This document shows, one piece after another, positions 53,877 to 63,966 of a DNA stretch of 64,000 nt. This stretch comes from Alteromonas sp. IB21 (GTDB lineage Bacteria > Pseudomonadota > Gammaproteobacteria > Enterobacterales > Alteromonadaceae): assembly GCF_016405965.1 (NCBI RefSeq), contig NZ_JAEFCD010000026.1, positions 1-64,000 on the forward strand. Reading direction: 5' to 3'. The position numbers and the translations under genes are program-made. Within the stretch, counting starts at the first letter, position 1; each line of letters starts with the position of its first letter. The notes under the pieces were generated by a model. It made no database searches. It was given only the letters and a program-made list of their open reading frames with translations, and was not told the DNA's origin.

Positions 53877-54686
53877 TTAAAAAACGTCTTTGCGACTTTG
53901 CTCTACTTCAACTAAAAGTGCGCGAGCGCGATCAAGCTTGACCTGCATAGACTCTACCACTTTGCGCACAGCATCTACGCCCGTGTCTTTCGAGATGGCC
54001 TGAGGAAGCGTAACGTTAAAGTCTTTTTCGAGGTCTTCAACTAATGCTGCGTCTTTTGCAATCAAGTCACCTTCCACGCCTTCGAAACGCTGAAGGTAAG
54101 TATCGTGAACAAGCGTCGTTGCCACCTCATGCAGCTGTTCTGCATACTTAGCAACCACGCGGTCAAGACGTGTTTTAATATCATCGATGGCTTCAGGGCC
54201 AGTGGTCGGTTCTTTTTCAGTGGTTTGAACCTGGCTCACTAATCCTTTCTTTTGATACTGGGCTGCAAGTTTAACTGCGCCTAGCGCCTGCCACAAGGCA
54301 TGATTTAGCTTCTCTTGCTCTACGCGAACAGCGTCAACGGGCTTACCTTCGTCTATTGCCATTTTTACGCCGTAAATACCCTGCCAGATAGAAGCATATA
54401 TAGGCACATATTGGGTTTCAATTGCGGAATGAAAATCCACTTCTTCCCAATATTCGATGAGCGCGTCTGACTTAACAGACTTGTCTTTTTCTTCATACGC
54501 ATCAACAACACCGCCAAACTTTTCCTCTAGCCAGTGTACCTCTTCGGTGTATTCACCAATATGCGCGTGAAGATTGTTCACGTGACCGCCAATCGCACCA
54601 TTTGCAAATGCCTGAGACGATAGCATCGAGAATGTCACCGCAGATGCCAGAACTAAAGCACTCATTTTTTTCAGTGTTGTTGTCAT
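53877..54686 (-). CDS. Unrecognised secreted helical protein, first gene of iron operon
   Basis: Exported protein of 269 aa. The signal peptide (about 1-28) ends at QAFA. The mature part is predicted all-helical with many His, Glu and Asp (HVNNLHAHIGEYTEEVHWLEEKFGG, FHSAIETQYVPIYASIWQGIYGVKMAID, HALWQALGAVKLA). It resembles no family I can name; helical iron-handling proteins such as imelysin/EfeO are a thought, but their motifs are not visible. Start ATG 54686; earlier ATG 54743 lies over the Fur box. Being first in the operon under the Fur box suggests an iron-related role (inference). Confidence 0.8.
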   Translation of the reverse strand: MTTTLKKMSALVLASAVTFSMLSSQAFANGAIGGHVNNLHAHIGEYTEEVHWLEEKFGGVVDAYEEKDKSVKSDALIEYWEEVDFHSAIETQYVPIYASIWQGIYGVKMAIDEGKPVDAVRVEQEKLNHALWQALGAVKLAAQYQKKGLVSQVQTTEKEPTTGPEAIDDIKTRLDRVVAKYAEQLHEVATTLVHDTYLQRFEGVEGDLIAKDAALVEDLEKDFNVTLPQAISKDTGVDAVRKVVESMQVKLDRARALLVEVEQSRKDVF

Positions 54687-54720
54687 AATTGTTCCTAAAA
54701 CGTTTGTCTTATCGCGCAAA

Positions 54721-54735
54721 TGATACTTATTATCA
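54721..54735. promoter_or_regulatory. Fur box controlling the iron operon
   Basis: TGATACTTATTATCA matches the 7-1-7 Fur consensus TGATAAT-N-ATTATCA at 13 of 14 defined bases. It lies 35 bases before the ATG of the first gene of the minus-strand iron operon, where it would block transcription when iron is plentiful. Confidence 0.85.
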
Positions 54736-54977
54736 TTAAGCAAGTAAAGGTAACTGAACGAGTCTACATGCTACGTAACTCGGTGTTCAAACTCTGACAG
54801 CATGTACCTTCAATCCTCTCCACTATAAGGCAAGGCGCATTAATCATAGCTGAACGTGTTGATATTCAACGCAATTCATTGTGCGAGAGATCACGCTCTG
54901 ACGTCATTTTAATGAATTTCAATTTTAAGTATACGGATATGTAAATTAATGAATATTCACGAACGCTTTAACGAAAA

Positions 54978-55003
54978 AAGCCCGCAACCTAGGTTGCGGG
55001 CTT
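54978..55003 (-). terminator. Terminator after peroxiredoxin gene
   Basis: A perfect 13-base palindrome arm AAGCCCGCAACCT with no loop bases between the arms, then T6 on the minus strand. It lies about 30 bases after the peroxiredoxin stop. Confidence 0.88.
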
Positions 55004-55032
55004 ATCTTAACGTTTTCTAGCTAAAAAGCGTG

Positions 55033-55506
55033 CTACAGGCTATCTAGCATGCTTTGTGCGTCGCTTACGTCAAACCTGCCTGGGTCTTCCACATTCAACT
55101 TTTTCACTTCGCCATCTTCTACGAGCATTGAATAGCGCAATGAGCGTAAACCACCGAAGTTACCTGTGCCCATATCCAAACCAATTTGCTTAGTGAAGAA
55201 ACCGTTGCCATCAGCTAGCATTACAATTTCATCCGCATTATTTGCTTTACCCCATGCATCCATTACAAATGCATCGTTCACGCTCAAGCAAATAATGGTA
55301 TCGATGCCTTTCGCTTTAATCTTATCAGCAAGCGCTACATAGCCTGGCAAGTGTGCTTGTGAACAGGTTGGCGTAAATGCTCCCGGCACTGCAAACACAA
55401 CAACGCGTTTTTCCGAAAACAACTCATTCGTTCCTGGGTTGGTTATTTCGCCATTTACTAAAAGGCTAAAATCTACTTCAGGCAAAGTGCCCCCAACTTG
55501 TATCAT
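55033..55506 (-). CDS. Peroxiredoxin, Prx5-like
   Basis: Thiol peroxidase of 157 aa of the Prx5 subgroup. Peroxidatic Cys in PGAFTPTCSQAHLPGYV, preceded by KRVVVFAVPGAF; Arg in SLRYSMLVEDGEV. Reduces hydrogen peroxide and alkyl peroxides; no second conserved Cys is obvious, so it could act as 1-Cys or with glutaredoxin/glutathione. Begins 2 bases after the rsmJ stop with AGGAGAG upstream, so it is in the recG-rsmJ unit. Ends at a strong terminator. Confidence 0.92.
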   Translation of the reverse strand: MIQVGGTLPEVDFSLLVNGEITNPGTNELFSEKRVVVFAVPGAFTPTCSQAHLPGYVALADKIKAKGIDTIICLSVNDAFVMDAWGKANNADEIVMLADGNGFFTKQIGLDMGTGNFGGLRSLRYSMLVEDGEVKKLNVEDPGRFDVSDAQSMLDSL

Positions 55507-55507
55507 G

Positions 55508-56293
55508 CTACTCTCCTAGATTTTTTTGACACAAATACACATCAAATCTGTGTTTTTTGCTTTCAATAGCCATTGATGCTTTCATTCCTGCCAGCACGTT
55601 TGCACTGTTTGGGCGCTTCACCACTACCCGGTGCGTAGCTAGCTCTAGTGCTGGCGGTAACAGCGCATCTGCGTCTGGGTCATGACCAAGCAGTTGCTGA
55701 AACAGCCGCATTTCCTTTTTCACCAAGGCTGACTTCTTTTTATGTGGAAACATGGGGTCTAAATAAACCGCATTCACATTCTCACCACTGAAGTATTGCA
55801 TTACCTCAGCACTATTTCCATGCCGTAAGGTCATTTGTGAAGCAAGTTCTGGAAAACTAAGTGCTAACCTTCGGATGCCGTCTTCCAGCAACGCCGCTAC
55901 AATAGGCGAGCGCTCTATCATGGTCACTTTACAGCCTACGCTCACAAGTACAAAAGCGTCTCGCCCTAATCCGGGCGTAGCATCTACAACATGCCACTTT
56001 TCGTTACCTTTAAGACCGATGGCTTTAACAATAGGCTCTTTACGGCCACCACCGTGCTGCTTTCGATATAAACTCGCTGGTGATGCAAAGTCCACTTCTA
56101 CTGGCAACACCTTCTTATCACTTGCGTCGGCTAGCCCCAGCACACCATTTTGCACCTGAAGGTAGAAGCCTTCATTGGCTTTTTCACTGTGAGTGATAAT
56201 AGGAAAATGCCACTTTTCACTTACCGCGTTTACCAGCGCAGTATCATCACTACTGCTGTTTTCAGCAGCAACTAAAGGCACACTATTAAGCAT
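55508..56293 (-). CDS. rsmJ: 16S rRNA (guanine1516-N2)-methyltransferase
   Basis: SAM-dependent rRNA methyltransferase of 261 aa (E. coli RsmJ is 250) that modifies G1516 of 16S rRNA. Family segments: GFYLQVQNGVLGLAD, VDATPGLGRDAFVLVSVGCKVTMIERSPIVAALLEDGIRR (SAM site), VNAVYLDPMFPHKKKSALVKKEMRLFQQL (catalytic DPMFP) and HRVVVKRPNSA. Overlaps the end of recG by 8 bases; the peroxiredoxin follows directly. Confidence 0.95.
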   Translation of the reverse strand: MLNSVPLVAAENSSSDDTALVNAVSEKWHFPIITHSEKANEGFYLQVQNGVLGLADASDKKVLPVEVDFASPASLYRKQHGGGRKEPIVKAIGLKGNEKWHVVDATPGLGRDAFVLVSVGCKVTMIERSPIVAALLEDGIRRLALSFPELASQMTLRHGNSAEVMQYFSGENVNAVYLDPMFPHKKKSALVKKEMRLFQQLLGHDPDADALLPPALELATHRVVVKRPNSANVLAGMKASMAIESKKHRFDVYLCQKNLGE

Positions 56294-58361
56294 GGCCGTA
56301 CTGCTCCTTATGCCCTATCCAGCGGTTAATAATGGCTTGAGCGTGAGAGGGGTATTTGCTCCATAGCGTATACGCAATTTCTTGCACTTTTGGAATGAGC
56401 GCAGCGTCGCGCACCAAATCTGCTATTTTAAGCTCTGCCATACCCGTTTGTTTCGTGCCCATAAACTCGCCCGGACCTCGAATTTCTAAATCGCGCTGTG
56501 CTATATAAAACCCGTCGTTAGATTCACGTAATACGCCAAGGCGCTGGGTTGCCGTTTTAGATAGCGGGCTTTGATACATAAGTACGCACTGACTTTCAAC
56601 GGCTCCACGCCCTACTCTGCCACGTAACTGGTGAAGCTGAGCTAGACCCAAACGCTCCGGGTTTTCAATAATCATAATGCTAGCGTTAGGCACATCTACG
56701 CCTACTTCAATAACCGTAGTCGCCACCAGTAAGTCCAGCTTACCGTCTTTAAAGTCAGCCATAACCTGCGCTTTTTCAGCGGGCTTTAACCGCCCGTGTA
56801 CTAAGCCTACTTGTAAGTCAGGTAGCGCGGTGCGCAATGTAACGGCGGCATCTTCTGCGGCCTGACACTCTAACACTTCAGATTCATCAATAAGCGTACA
56901 CACCCAATAAGCTTGTCGGCCATTATCTTTGCAGGCCTGTCGTACCCGCTCTATTACGTCAGCGCGGCGTGTATCGGGTAACACAACCGTTTGTACTGGC
57001 GTTCTCCCTGGGGGAAGTTCATCAATAATCGACGTGTCTAAATCAGCATAAGCAGTCATCGCTAACGTTCTTGGAATAGGTGTGGCGGTCATGATCAACT
57101 GATGAGGATAGCGGCCCTGCTGTTCGCCCTTATCGCGCAAAGCCAAACGCTGATGTACCCCAAAGCGGTGCTGCTCGTCTACAATCACCAGCGCTAGCTG
57201 CTGATAGTTCACGCTTTCCTGGAAAATAGCGTGCGTACCCACCAACATTTGAATGTCACCAGCTTCTAAGCGCGCCATGACTTCATTGCGAGCTTTTCCT
57301 TTGAGCTTTCCAGCGAGCCAGCCTACTTCTATACCGAGAGGCTCTAACCAACCGCGAAAGTTATTCGCGTGCTGTTCAGCCAAAAGTTCGGTAGGTGCCA
57401 TTAGGGCCACTTGATGCCCAGCACCTATGGCGGATAGCGCGGCAAGTGCCGCCACCAAGGTTTTGCCCGAGCCCACATCGCCCTGAACCAGACGCATCAT
57501 GGGCCGGGCATGCTGCATATCGTTTTGTATGTCTGCCACAACTCTTGCCTGAGCACCGGTAGGTGAAAACGGCAGCTGTGCTAGCATCTTATCGATAAGC
57601 GGCTGGTTCACTTTAATGGGAATACCGGGCTGGGCATCAGACAACTTACGCACTTTCAACACGCTTAAGTGATGCGACAGTAGTTCTTCTAATATCAACC
57701 GATATTGAGCAGGATGCAGCCCCTCTTCCATCTCATGTACGTCAACATCAGGTGGCGGACGATGCACTAAATGAAGGGCTTCGTTAAGGCTAATCTGATC
57801 GTCGTACATACCTTCGGGCAGTAAATCTGCAAGTGCGCCTTTATCTAACAGCTTGAGCGCTTGGTCGGTTAAATTGCGAAGGGTTAACTGCTTAACCCCG
57901 TCGGTAGTGGGGTAAACCGGCGTGAGTGATTCTTCGGTAGGTGGCGCGTCTTCATCAACTAGCTTGAATTCGGGGTGCATCATTTCAATTCCCCATTTAC
58001 CGGTGCGCACCTCACCAAAGCAGCGTACGGTGTTGCCTGGTGTCATCATCGACCGCTGTACAGCACCGAAGTGAAAAAAACGCAGCGTAATAGTGCCCGT
58101 GCCGTCGCTTAGCTTAACCACTAACATGCGCTTTTTACCATACTGGATATCGGCGCTCATTACCTCGCCTTGTACGCTTACATGGGTAAACGGGCGGCAT
58201 TCGGCCACGCTGTAAATGCGGGTTCGGTCTTCGTAGCGATGGGGTAAATGAAACAGAATATCTTGAAGGGTAAACAAGCCAATTTTATTTAGCTTTTCTG
58301 CCACCTTTGCGCCTACGCCTTTAAGCGCAGTAATGGGTGTAGTGGCCAGTGCTTGCATCAA
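56286..58361 (-). CDS. recG: ATP-dependent DNA helicase RecG
   Basis: Branch-migrating helicase of 691 aa (E. coli 693) that remodels stalled forks and Holliday junctions. N-terminal wedge domain (1-150: LQDILFHLPHRYEDRT), helicase motifs LVQGDVGSGKTLVAALAAL (I), VDEQHRFGVHQRLALRDKG (II), MTATPIPRTLAM (III), EVGVDVPNASIMIIENPERLGLAQLHQLRGRVGRG (V, VI). C-terminal FYIAQRDLEIRGPGEFMGTKQTG. First gene of recG-rsmJ-prx. A 182-base gap from trmH holds a GGCCAG/CTGGCC hairpin (58482-58502). Confidence 0.97.
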   Translation of the reverse strand: MMQALATTPITALKGVGAKVAEKLNKIGLFTLQDILFHLPHRYEDRTRIYSVAECRPFTHVSVQGEVMSADIQYGKKRMLVVKLSDGTGTITLRFFHFGAVQRSMMTPGNTVRCFGEVRTGKWGIEMMHPEFKLVDEDAPPTEESLTPVYPTTDGVKQLTLRNLTDQALKLLDKGALADLLPEGMYDDQISLNEALHLVHRPPPDVDVHEMEEGLHPAQYRLILEELLSHHLSVLKVRKLSDAQPGIPIKVNQPLIDKMLAQLPFSPTGAQARVVADIQNDMQHARPMMRLVQGDVGSGKTLVAALAALSAIGAGHQVALMAPTELLAEQHANNFRGWLEPLGIEVGWLAGKLKGKARNEVMARLEAGDIQMLVGTHAIFQESVNYQQLALVIVDEQHRFGVHQRLALRDKGEQQGRYPHQLIMTATPIPRTLAMTAYADLDTSIIDELPPGRTPVQTVVLPDTRRADVIERVRQACKDNGRQAYWVCTLIDESEVLECQAAEDAAVTLRTALPDLQVGLVHGRLKPAEKAQVMADFKDGKLDLLVATTVIEVGVDVPNASIMIIENPERLGLAQLHQLRGRVGRGAVESQCVLMYQSPLSKTATQRLGVLRESNDGFYIAQRDLEIRGPGEFMGTKQTGMAELKIADLVRDAALIPKVQEIAYTLWSKYPSHAQAIINRWIGHKEQYGHA

Positions 58362-58543
58362 GCGACATCCTTCTTTTAAACCTTGCTTGCTTAAACTCTA
58401 CAAAGCTCAAGCAAATGTTATTCAACGTGTTATTAAATAGGAAGTGTAAAGGATTGTTGAGGGGTTGGCGAGTACGCTTTAGGCCAGTTTGTTATGCTGG
58501 CCCCTATACAAGTGAGAGCAAAAGTAAAAGCAAAACCGGTGAC

Positions 58544-59251
58544 TTAGTCTACTTCTAGTGCGTTTGCTTCTGCCTGGGTGATTTGCATCTCTTTCCACCA
58601 GCTTTCATCGGCATCTACTTCGCCTAATGAATTGATAGGAGGCAGCGGCAAACCTTTGCGTTGGCAAAGCTTGTACAAACGCGGGTAACCATTTTGAAAC
58701 GCCAATGCCTGACATTCCTCTTCTGGTAACTGCTGCGTGTTATACATACCGGCAATAGTGCGCTGGCGCTGGGCTTCGTAAAGTACCAGCGCGGCGGCCA
58801 CTGAAACATTAAGCGACTGCACCATGCCCATCATAGGTATAACAATGTCATGGTCGGCCATGGCTTTTGCTTCATCCGTAGCGCCATATTTCTCTTGCCC
58901 GAATAAAATAGCGGTAGGCTTGGTATAGTCGATATCACGAAAGTCTAGAGCAGTATCGGATAAGTGGGTAACTAACACCTGCATACCCTGCCCTTTAAGC
59001 TCCGCCATCGCATCACTGATATTGTCGTGATTAGTTTGGCGCACCCATTGCTGACTGCCCATGGCCGAGCCACGACGAAACTGGTATTTCTTTTCCCAAA
59101 CGGTATGAACGCGATGAATACCCACCGCATCACACGTCCTTACTACCGCCGAAACGTTATGCGGCTTGTGCACATTTTCAAGACAAACCGTAAGATCGGT
59201 TTGCCTTCTTTCCAGCACCTGTCTCATGCGCTGGTAACGCTCAGGTGACAT
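58544..59251 (-). CDS. trmH: tRNA (guanosine-18-2'-O)-methyltransferase
   Basis: SPOUT-class methyltransferase TrmH (235 aa; E. coli 229) that methylates the ribose of G18 in the D-loop. Motif 1 CLENVHKPHNVSAVVRTCDAVG carries the catalytic Arg, motif 2 is AILFGQEKYGATDEA, and motif 3 is IPMMGMVQSLNVSVAAALVLYEAQRQR, the knot. Starts 3 bases after ridA stops, in the spoT-ridA-trmH run. The C-terminal extension is family-typical. Confidence 0.96.
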   Translation of the reverse strand: MSPERYQRMRQVLERRQTDLTVCLENVHKPHNVSAVVRTCDAVGIHRVHTVWEKKYQFRRGSAMGSQQWVRQTNHDNISDAMAELKGQGMQVLVTHLSDTALDFRDIDYTKPTAILFGQEKYGATDEAKAMADHDIVIPMMGMVQSLNVSVAAALVLYEAQRQRTIAGMYNTQQLPEEECQALAFQNGYPRLYKLCQRKGLPLPPINSLGEVDADESWWKEMQITQAEANALEVD

Positions 59252-59254
59252 GGC

Positions 59255-59641
59255 TTACTCCGGCAGTTCCATCACACCGTCAATTTCAATTTGCGCACCT
59301 TTAGGTAGCGCTGAAACTTGAACGGCAGCTCGCGCTGGGTAAGGCTTGGTAAAGTAACGGCTCATGATCTCATTAACCGTTGCAAAGTGACCAAGGTCGA
59401 TAAGGAAAATGTTAACTTTCACCAAATCGTTCGTTGTGCCGCCTGCCGCGTCACACACCGCTTTAATGTTTTCAAAAACTTGTACCGCTTGCGCTTCAAA
59501 ATCATCAGATACCATTTCCATGGTTTCAGCAACCAGTGGGATTTGGCCTGAAAGGTAAACGGTAGTACCCGCTTTTACCGCTTGGCTGTAAGTACCAATA
59601 GCGGCAGGTGCCTTATCGGTCTGAATAATAGACTTAGACAT
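59255..59641 (-). CDS. ridA: Enamine/imine deaminase RidA
   Basis: Rid-family protein of 128 aa. It hydrolyses reactive 2-aminoacrylate and related imines released by PLP enzymes. Visible: [29 protein letters not shown], the conserved Arg in [23 protein letters not shown], and [25 protein letters not shown]. Trimeric in the family. It lies between spoT and trmH (gaps 23 and 3 bases), where E. coli K-12 has spoT next to trmH. Confidence 0.95.
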   Translation of the reverse strand: MSKSIIQTDKAPAAIGTYSQAVKAGTTVYLSGQIPLVAETMEMVSDDFEAQAVQVFENIKAVCDAAGGTTNDLVKVNIFLIDLGHFATVNEIMSRYFTKPYPARAAVQVSALPKGAQIEIDGVMELPE

Positions 59642-59664
59642 AGTGGTTCCTAAATAAGTAGTAA

Positions 59665-61776
59665 TTAGTGTCGAGATTGACTATGGCGAGACACTTTCTG
59701 AACTTCCGGCATGGTGCGTATTTTCTTCATCACGCGAGCCAAGTGCACACGATTGTGTGTGGTAAGTTCAAGGTCTATAAAGTAGATGTTACTCTCTTTC
59801 TCTTCAGTTTGCAGACCAATGATGTTGGAATCGCACCCTGAAATAGTGTTCGTTAATGTTGCCAGTGTCCCTTGATGGTTAAACAGCTCGATGCGCAGGG
59901 ACGCTTTAAATTCACCTTGTGGATTGTCGTCCCACCGCATGGGCAGCACACGCTGAGGCTCTTCTCTTGTGAGCTTGCGAATATTGTTGCAGCCCGTTTG
60001 ATGGATAGTCATTCCGCGGCCAGGACTTAGCACCGCTACAATTTCATCATCTGGGATGGGGTGGCAACAACGAGAATAATGAACAAGTAACCCTTCGGTG
60101 CCCCGAATCGCTACATTACCTTTTTTATCTGATAAATCCGTTGTGCTTTCGCCAAGTAAACGACGAGCGACAATGGCGCTCAATTCGTTGCCAAGCCCAA
60201 TATCAACAAGTAGATCATCAAAATTGTCGTGTTTAGTCTCTGCAACCACCCGTTCGATATCGTCGTTTGGAATATCATCTAGCTTGACGCTTCCTAACGC
60301 ATGGCGAAGTAAGCGGTTGCCCATGTTTACCGCTTCTTGAGAATGCTGCTTGCGTAAGTACTGACGAATGCGTGTTCGCGCACGAGCACTTACTACAAAG
60401 TTTAGCCAATTCGCATTAGGCTTCGCTTTGGGAGAAGTAATGATTTCAACGGTTTGACCGTTCTCAAGAGGCTTACTCAAACTGTAGTTTCTGCGCTCTA
60501 CACGCACACCTACACAGGTATTACCCACATCAGAGTGCACTGCATAGGCAAAATCGACGGCGGTTGCGCCTGTAGGTAGTTCTATAATACGGCCGTCTGG
60601 TGTGAACACGTAAATTTCATCAGGGAAAAGGTCAGTTTTAACCGATTCGATGAATTCAAAGGACGAACTGGCCGATTGCTGTAATTCAAGCAAGCTTTGC
60701 ATCCACTTACGTGCGCGAAGCTGCGCAGTAGTGCCATTGTCACCTGGCTCTTTATAAAGCCAATGTGCGGCTACCCCTTTGTCAGCCATTTGGTCCATTT
60801 CCTGTGTACGAATTTGTATTTCAACAGGAATTCCGTGTGGTCCAATTAATGAGGTATGTAGCGACTGGTAACCGTTAGTACGGGGTATCGCAATGTAATC
60901 TTTGAAACGATTTTCAATGGGTTTATAAAGCCCATGCATTGCCCCGAGTGCGCGATAGCAATTATCTACCGAGTCCACCACAATGCGAAACGCGTAAATG
61001 TCCATTACCTCGTTGAACATCAGTTCTTTGTTTTTCATTTTGCGGTAAATGGAATACAGGTGTTTTTCGCGTCCAAGCACATTCGAATCGATTTGGTAGG
61101 CGTCTAAACGGGTATTGAGCTCTTCACGGATATTTTCGATGATCTCTTTACGATTACCACGCGCTTGTCGAACTGCCGATTTTAGGGCGCGATGGCGCAT
61201 CGGATACATGGCTTGGAAACCCAGATCTTCTAGCTCGTTTTTAATGTCGTGTATACCTAGGCGATGGGCTATCGGCGCGTAAATCTCTAAGGTTTCAAGA
61301 GCAATACGTCTGCGCTTATCTGGTCGCAGAGAACCAAGAGTACGCATATTGTGCGTGCGGTCGGCAAGCTTAATGAGAATAACCCTGATGTCTTGCACCA
61401 TAGCCATCATCATTTTGCGAAAGTTTTCGGCTTGCGCTTCTTGTTTGGTGCTAAACGCTAATTTATCTAGCTTACTGACACCTTCAACCAGTTCGGCAAC
61501 CGTATCGCCAAAGGCTTCTGCCAAGTCTTCTTTGCTGTAATGGGTATCTTCGATAACATCGTGAAGCAGTGCCGCCATGATCGTTTCATGATCAAGGTGC
61601 ATATCCGCCAGAATACCTGCAACGGCAACGGGGTGTGTAATGTATGGGTCGCCACTTGAACGCATTTGTCCATCGTGCGCTTCTTGCGCAAGCACAAAAG
61701 AATCCTGAACCAGCTGCACGCGCTCGGCTGGCAAGTACTCTAAAACTTTCTGCTTTAAACCTTCAAACAAATACAC
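59665..61776 (-). CDS. spoT: Bifunctional (p)ppGpp synthetase/hydrolase SpoT
   Basis: RelA/SpoT homologue (703 aa; E. coli SpoT 702). HD hydrolase domain intact ([12 protein letters not shown]...LLHDVIEDT, about 45-80), which marks SpoT rather than RelA. Synthetase domain with [23 protein letters not shown] (about 290), TGS domain ([24 protein letters not shown], about 395-450), zinc-finger region with the CCHPIP motif, and ACT domain at the C-terminus. Balances (p)ppGpp in starvation. GTG start gives MYLFEGL as in E. coli. Hairpin 61865-61896 separates it from rpoZ. Confidence 0.97.
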   Translation of the reverse strand: MYLFEGLKQKVLEYLPAERVQLVQDSFVLAQEAHDGQMRSSGDPYITHPVAVAGILADMHLDHETIMAALLHDVIEDTHYSKEDLAEAFGDTVAELVEGVSKLDKLAFSTKQEAQAENFRKMMMAMVQDIRVILIKLADRTHNMRTLGSLRPDKRRRIALETLEIYAPIAHRLGIHDIKNELEDLGFQAMYPMRHRALKSAVRQARGNRKEIIENIREELNTRLDAYQIDSNVLGREKHLYSIYRKMKNKELMFNEVMDIYAFRIVVDSVDNCYRALGAMHGLYKPIENRFKDYIAIPRTNGYQSLHTSLIGPHGIPVEIQIRTQEMDQMADKGVAAHWLYKEPGDNGTTAQLRARKWMQSLLELQQSASSSFEFIESVKTDLFPDEIYVFTPDGRIIELPTGATAVDFAYAVHSDVGNTCVGVRVERRNYSLSKPLENGQTVEIITSPKAKPNANWLNFVVSARARTRIRQYLRKQHSQEAVNMGNRLLRHALGSVKLDDIPNDDIERVVAETKHDNFDDLLVDIGLGNELSAIVARRLLGESTTDLSDKKGNVAIRGTEGLLVHYSRCCHPIPDDEIVAVLSPGRGMTIHQTGCNNIRKLTREEPQRVLPMRWDDNPQGEFKASLRIELFNHQGTLATLTNTISGCDSNIIGLQTEEKESNIYFIDLELTTHNRVHLARVMKKIRTMPEVQKVSRHSQSRH

Positions 61777-61864
61777 AGCGAAGCGTTACCCTAATCACTC
61801 TTACAAAACGTTATAACACTAAGAATACGTTTTATTGTGCAATAAGCCAATACACCAAAAGTAA

Positions 61865-61896
61865 AGCGCCAGTGCTTTTTTCAAAGCACTGGCGCT
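61865..61896 (-). terminator. Hairpin between rpoZ and spoT
   Basis: Fourteen-base perfect inverted repeat AGCGCCAGTGCTTT around a short TTTC loop. On the minus strand it follows the rpoZ stop by about 30 bases and runs into TTTACTTTT, a moderate U tract, so it may attenuate read-through into spoT. Confidence 0.75.
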
Positions 61897-61927
61897 AAAT
61901 TACAGTTAAAACCGTTGAAAGTAAGTT

Positions 61928-62200
61928 TTACTGATCAGATAAAATGTTCGCAACAGAGGCAAACTCAGCATGTTCTTGCTGTTCTTGAGCTTGAAGATCC
62001 GCTTGTTCTAGCGTAGCAGCAGTGACAAAACCTTCTTCAATTTCGCGAAGTGCTGTTACAGTTGGCTTATCGTTTTGAACGTCAACCATAGGATCTTTTC
62101 CTCCAGTGGCAATTTGACGTGCACGGCGTGCAGCAACAAGCACTAGGTCAAAGCGGTTACCAATTTTATCTACGGCATCTTCTACAGTTACGCGAGCCAT
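61928..62200 (-). CDS. rpoZ: RNA polymerase omega subunit
   Basis: Omega subunit of 90 aa (E. coli 91). It starts [34 protein letters not shown], with conserved [13 protein letters not shown], then [17 protein letters not shown]. Omega helps assemble the beta' subunit and forms part of the ppGpp site. E. coli gmk-rpoZ-spoT order kept here. The gap of 170 bases from gmk likely holds its own promoter. Confidence 0.97.
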   Translation of the reverse strand: MARVTVEDAVDKIGNRFDLVLVAARRARQIATGGKDPMVDVQNDKPTVTALREIEEGFVTAATLEQADLQAQEQQEHAEFASVANILSDQ

Positions 62201-62370
62201 GTATTTCTCCGGAAATTAGGTTGAGCAATTTATTCAAAAAACGGCCGCGTAGTATACACAAACACACTGCGCGATCCTAGTATTTTGTTTGAAATTGAAG
62301 CAGTCAGATCTGGGCGACGTATTGTTGATCTTAAGGTCTTTAAGCCATCGCCATAGTGGATATGATAAAC

Positions 62371-63018
<648 letters not shown>

Positions 63019-63294
63019 TTAAAATTCTATCAAAATGTGGTGATTTCAAGTGGCGATGATAGCATATTAAGCCGTTGTGCCGTAACTATGATTATTGAGT
63101 TTATCCGTCGAAGGAGGATGTTTACCTTCGTTTAAATCGAAGTTCGGTAATAGCAAAATAACTAATAATAAGTTTCTACGAATGATGGGGTTAGAGTTAT
63201 GACTCATACCCTACCATTGATAGAAAGATAGAGATTACCTGTGAGAAAGGATAACCACTGGTGATAAAGCAACAACTTAACAAGGAAATAAAGA

Positions 63295-63966
63295 ATGACT
63301 CAGCAACTTCTGCCGTGCGTAGAAATTAATCCATCTGCTGCGCCCGATGCCTGCGTTATCTGGCTTCATGGCCTTGGCGATTCAGGTCACGGTTTTGCGC
63401 CTATTGTGCCTGAACTTAAACTTCCCGAATCTATGTCCGTTAAGTTTCTTTTCCCCCACGCGCCAGAACGCCCTATCACCATTAACAACGGTATGCGTAT
63501 GCGAGCCTGGTACGACATTAAATCGTTAGACTTCGAAAGCCGCGCAGATTTAGAAGGTGTTAGAGCATCAGCAGAACAAGTTGAACAGCTTATTGAAGCG
63601 CAAATTGAAAGCGGCATACCGCCTGAACGCATTATACTTGCTGGGTTTTCACAAGGAGGAGTTATCGCGCTTCATTTGGCACCTAGGTTTGCGTACAAAC
63701 TTGCCGGCGTGCTTGCGCTCTCTACTTATATGTGTGAGCCGTCATTGTTACAAAGCGAAGCAAACGATATGAACCGCGACACGCCGATTATGATGGCCCA
63801 CGGTGAACAAGACGAAGTAGTACCTGTGTTCATGGGCAATGCAGCGTTTAAAACACTGAGCGAGTGTGGATTCAACGCAACGTGGCAAACCTACACCATG
63901 CAACACAATGTGTGTATGCAAGAACTTAACGATATTAGCGCGTGGCTTCAAACCAGCCTAAAATAG
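63295..63966 (+). CDS. Alpha/beta-hydrolase carboxylesterase
   Basis: Carboxylesterase/phospholipase-type hydrolase of 223 aa, similar to Pseudomonas esterase II and acyl-protein thioesterases. VIWLHGLGDSGHGF (oxyanion region), nucleophile Ser in LAGFSQGGVIAL, Asp in MAHGEQDEVVPV and His in TMQHNVCMQEL, so the triad is intact. Cleaves short acyl esters or thioesters; the substrate is unknown. AAGGAAATAAAG precedes the ATG. Divergent from gmk. Confidence 0.92.
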   Translation: MTQQLLPCVEINPSAAPDACVIWLHGLGDSGHGFAPIVPELKLPESMSVKFLFPHAPERPITINNGMRMRAWYDIKSLDFESRADLEGVRASAEQVEQLIEAQIESGIPPERIILAGFSQGGVIALHLAPRFAYKLAGVLALSTYMCEPSLLQSEANDMNRDTPIMMAHGEQDEVVPVFMGNAAFKTLSECGFNATWQTYTMQHNVCMQELNDISAWLQTSLK

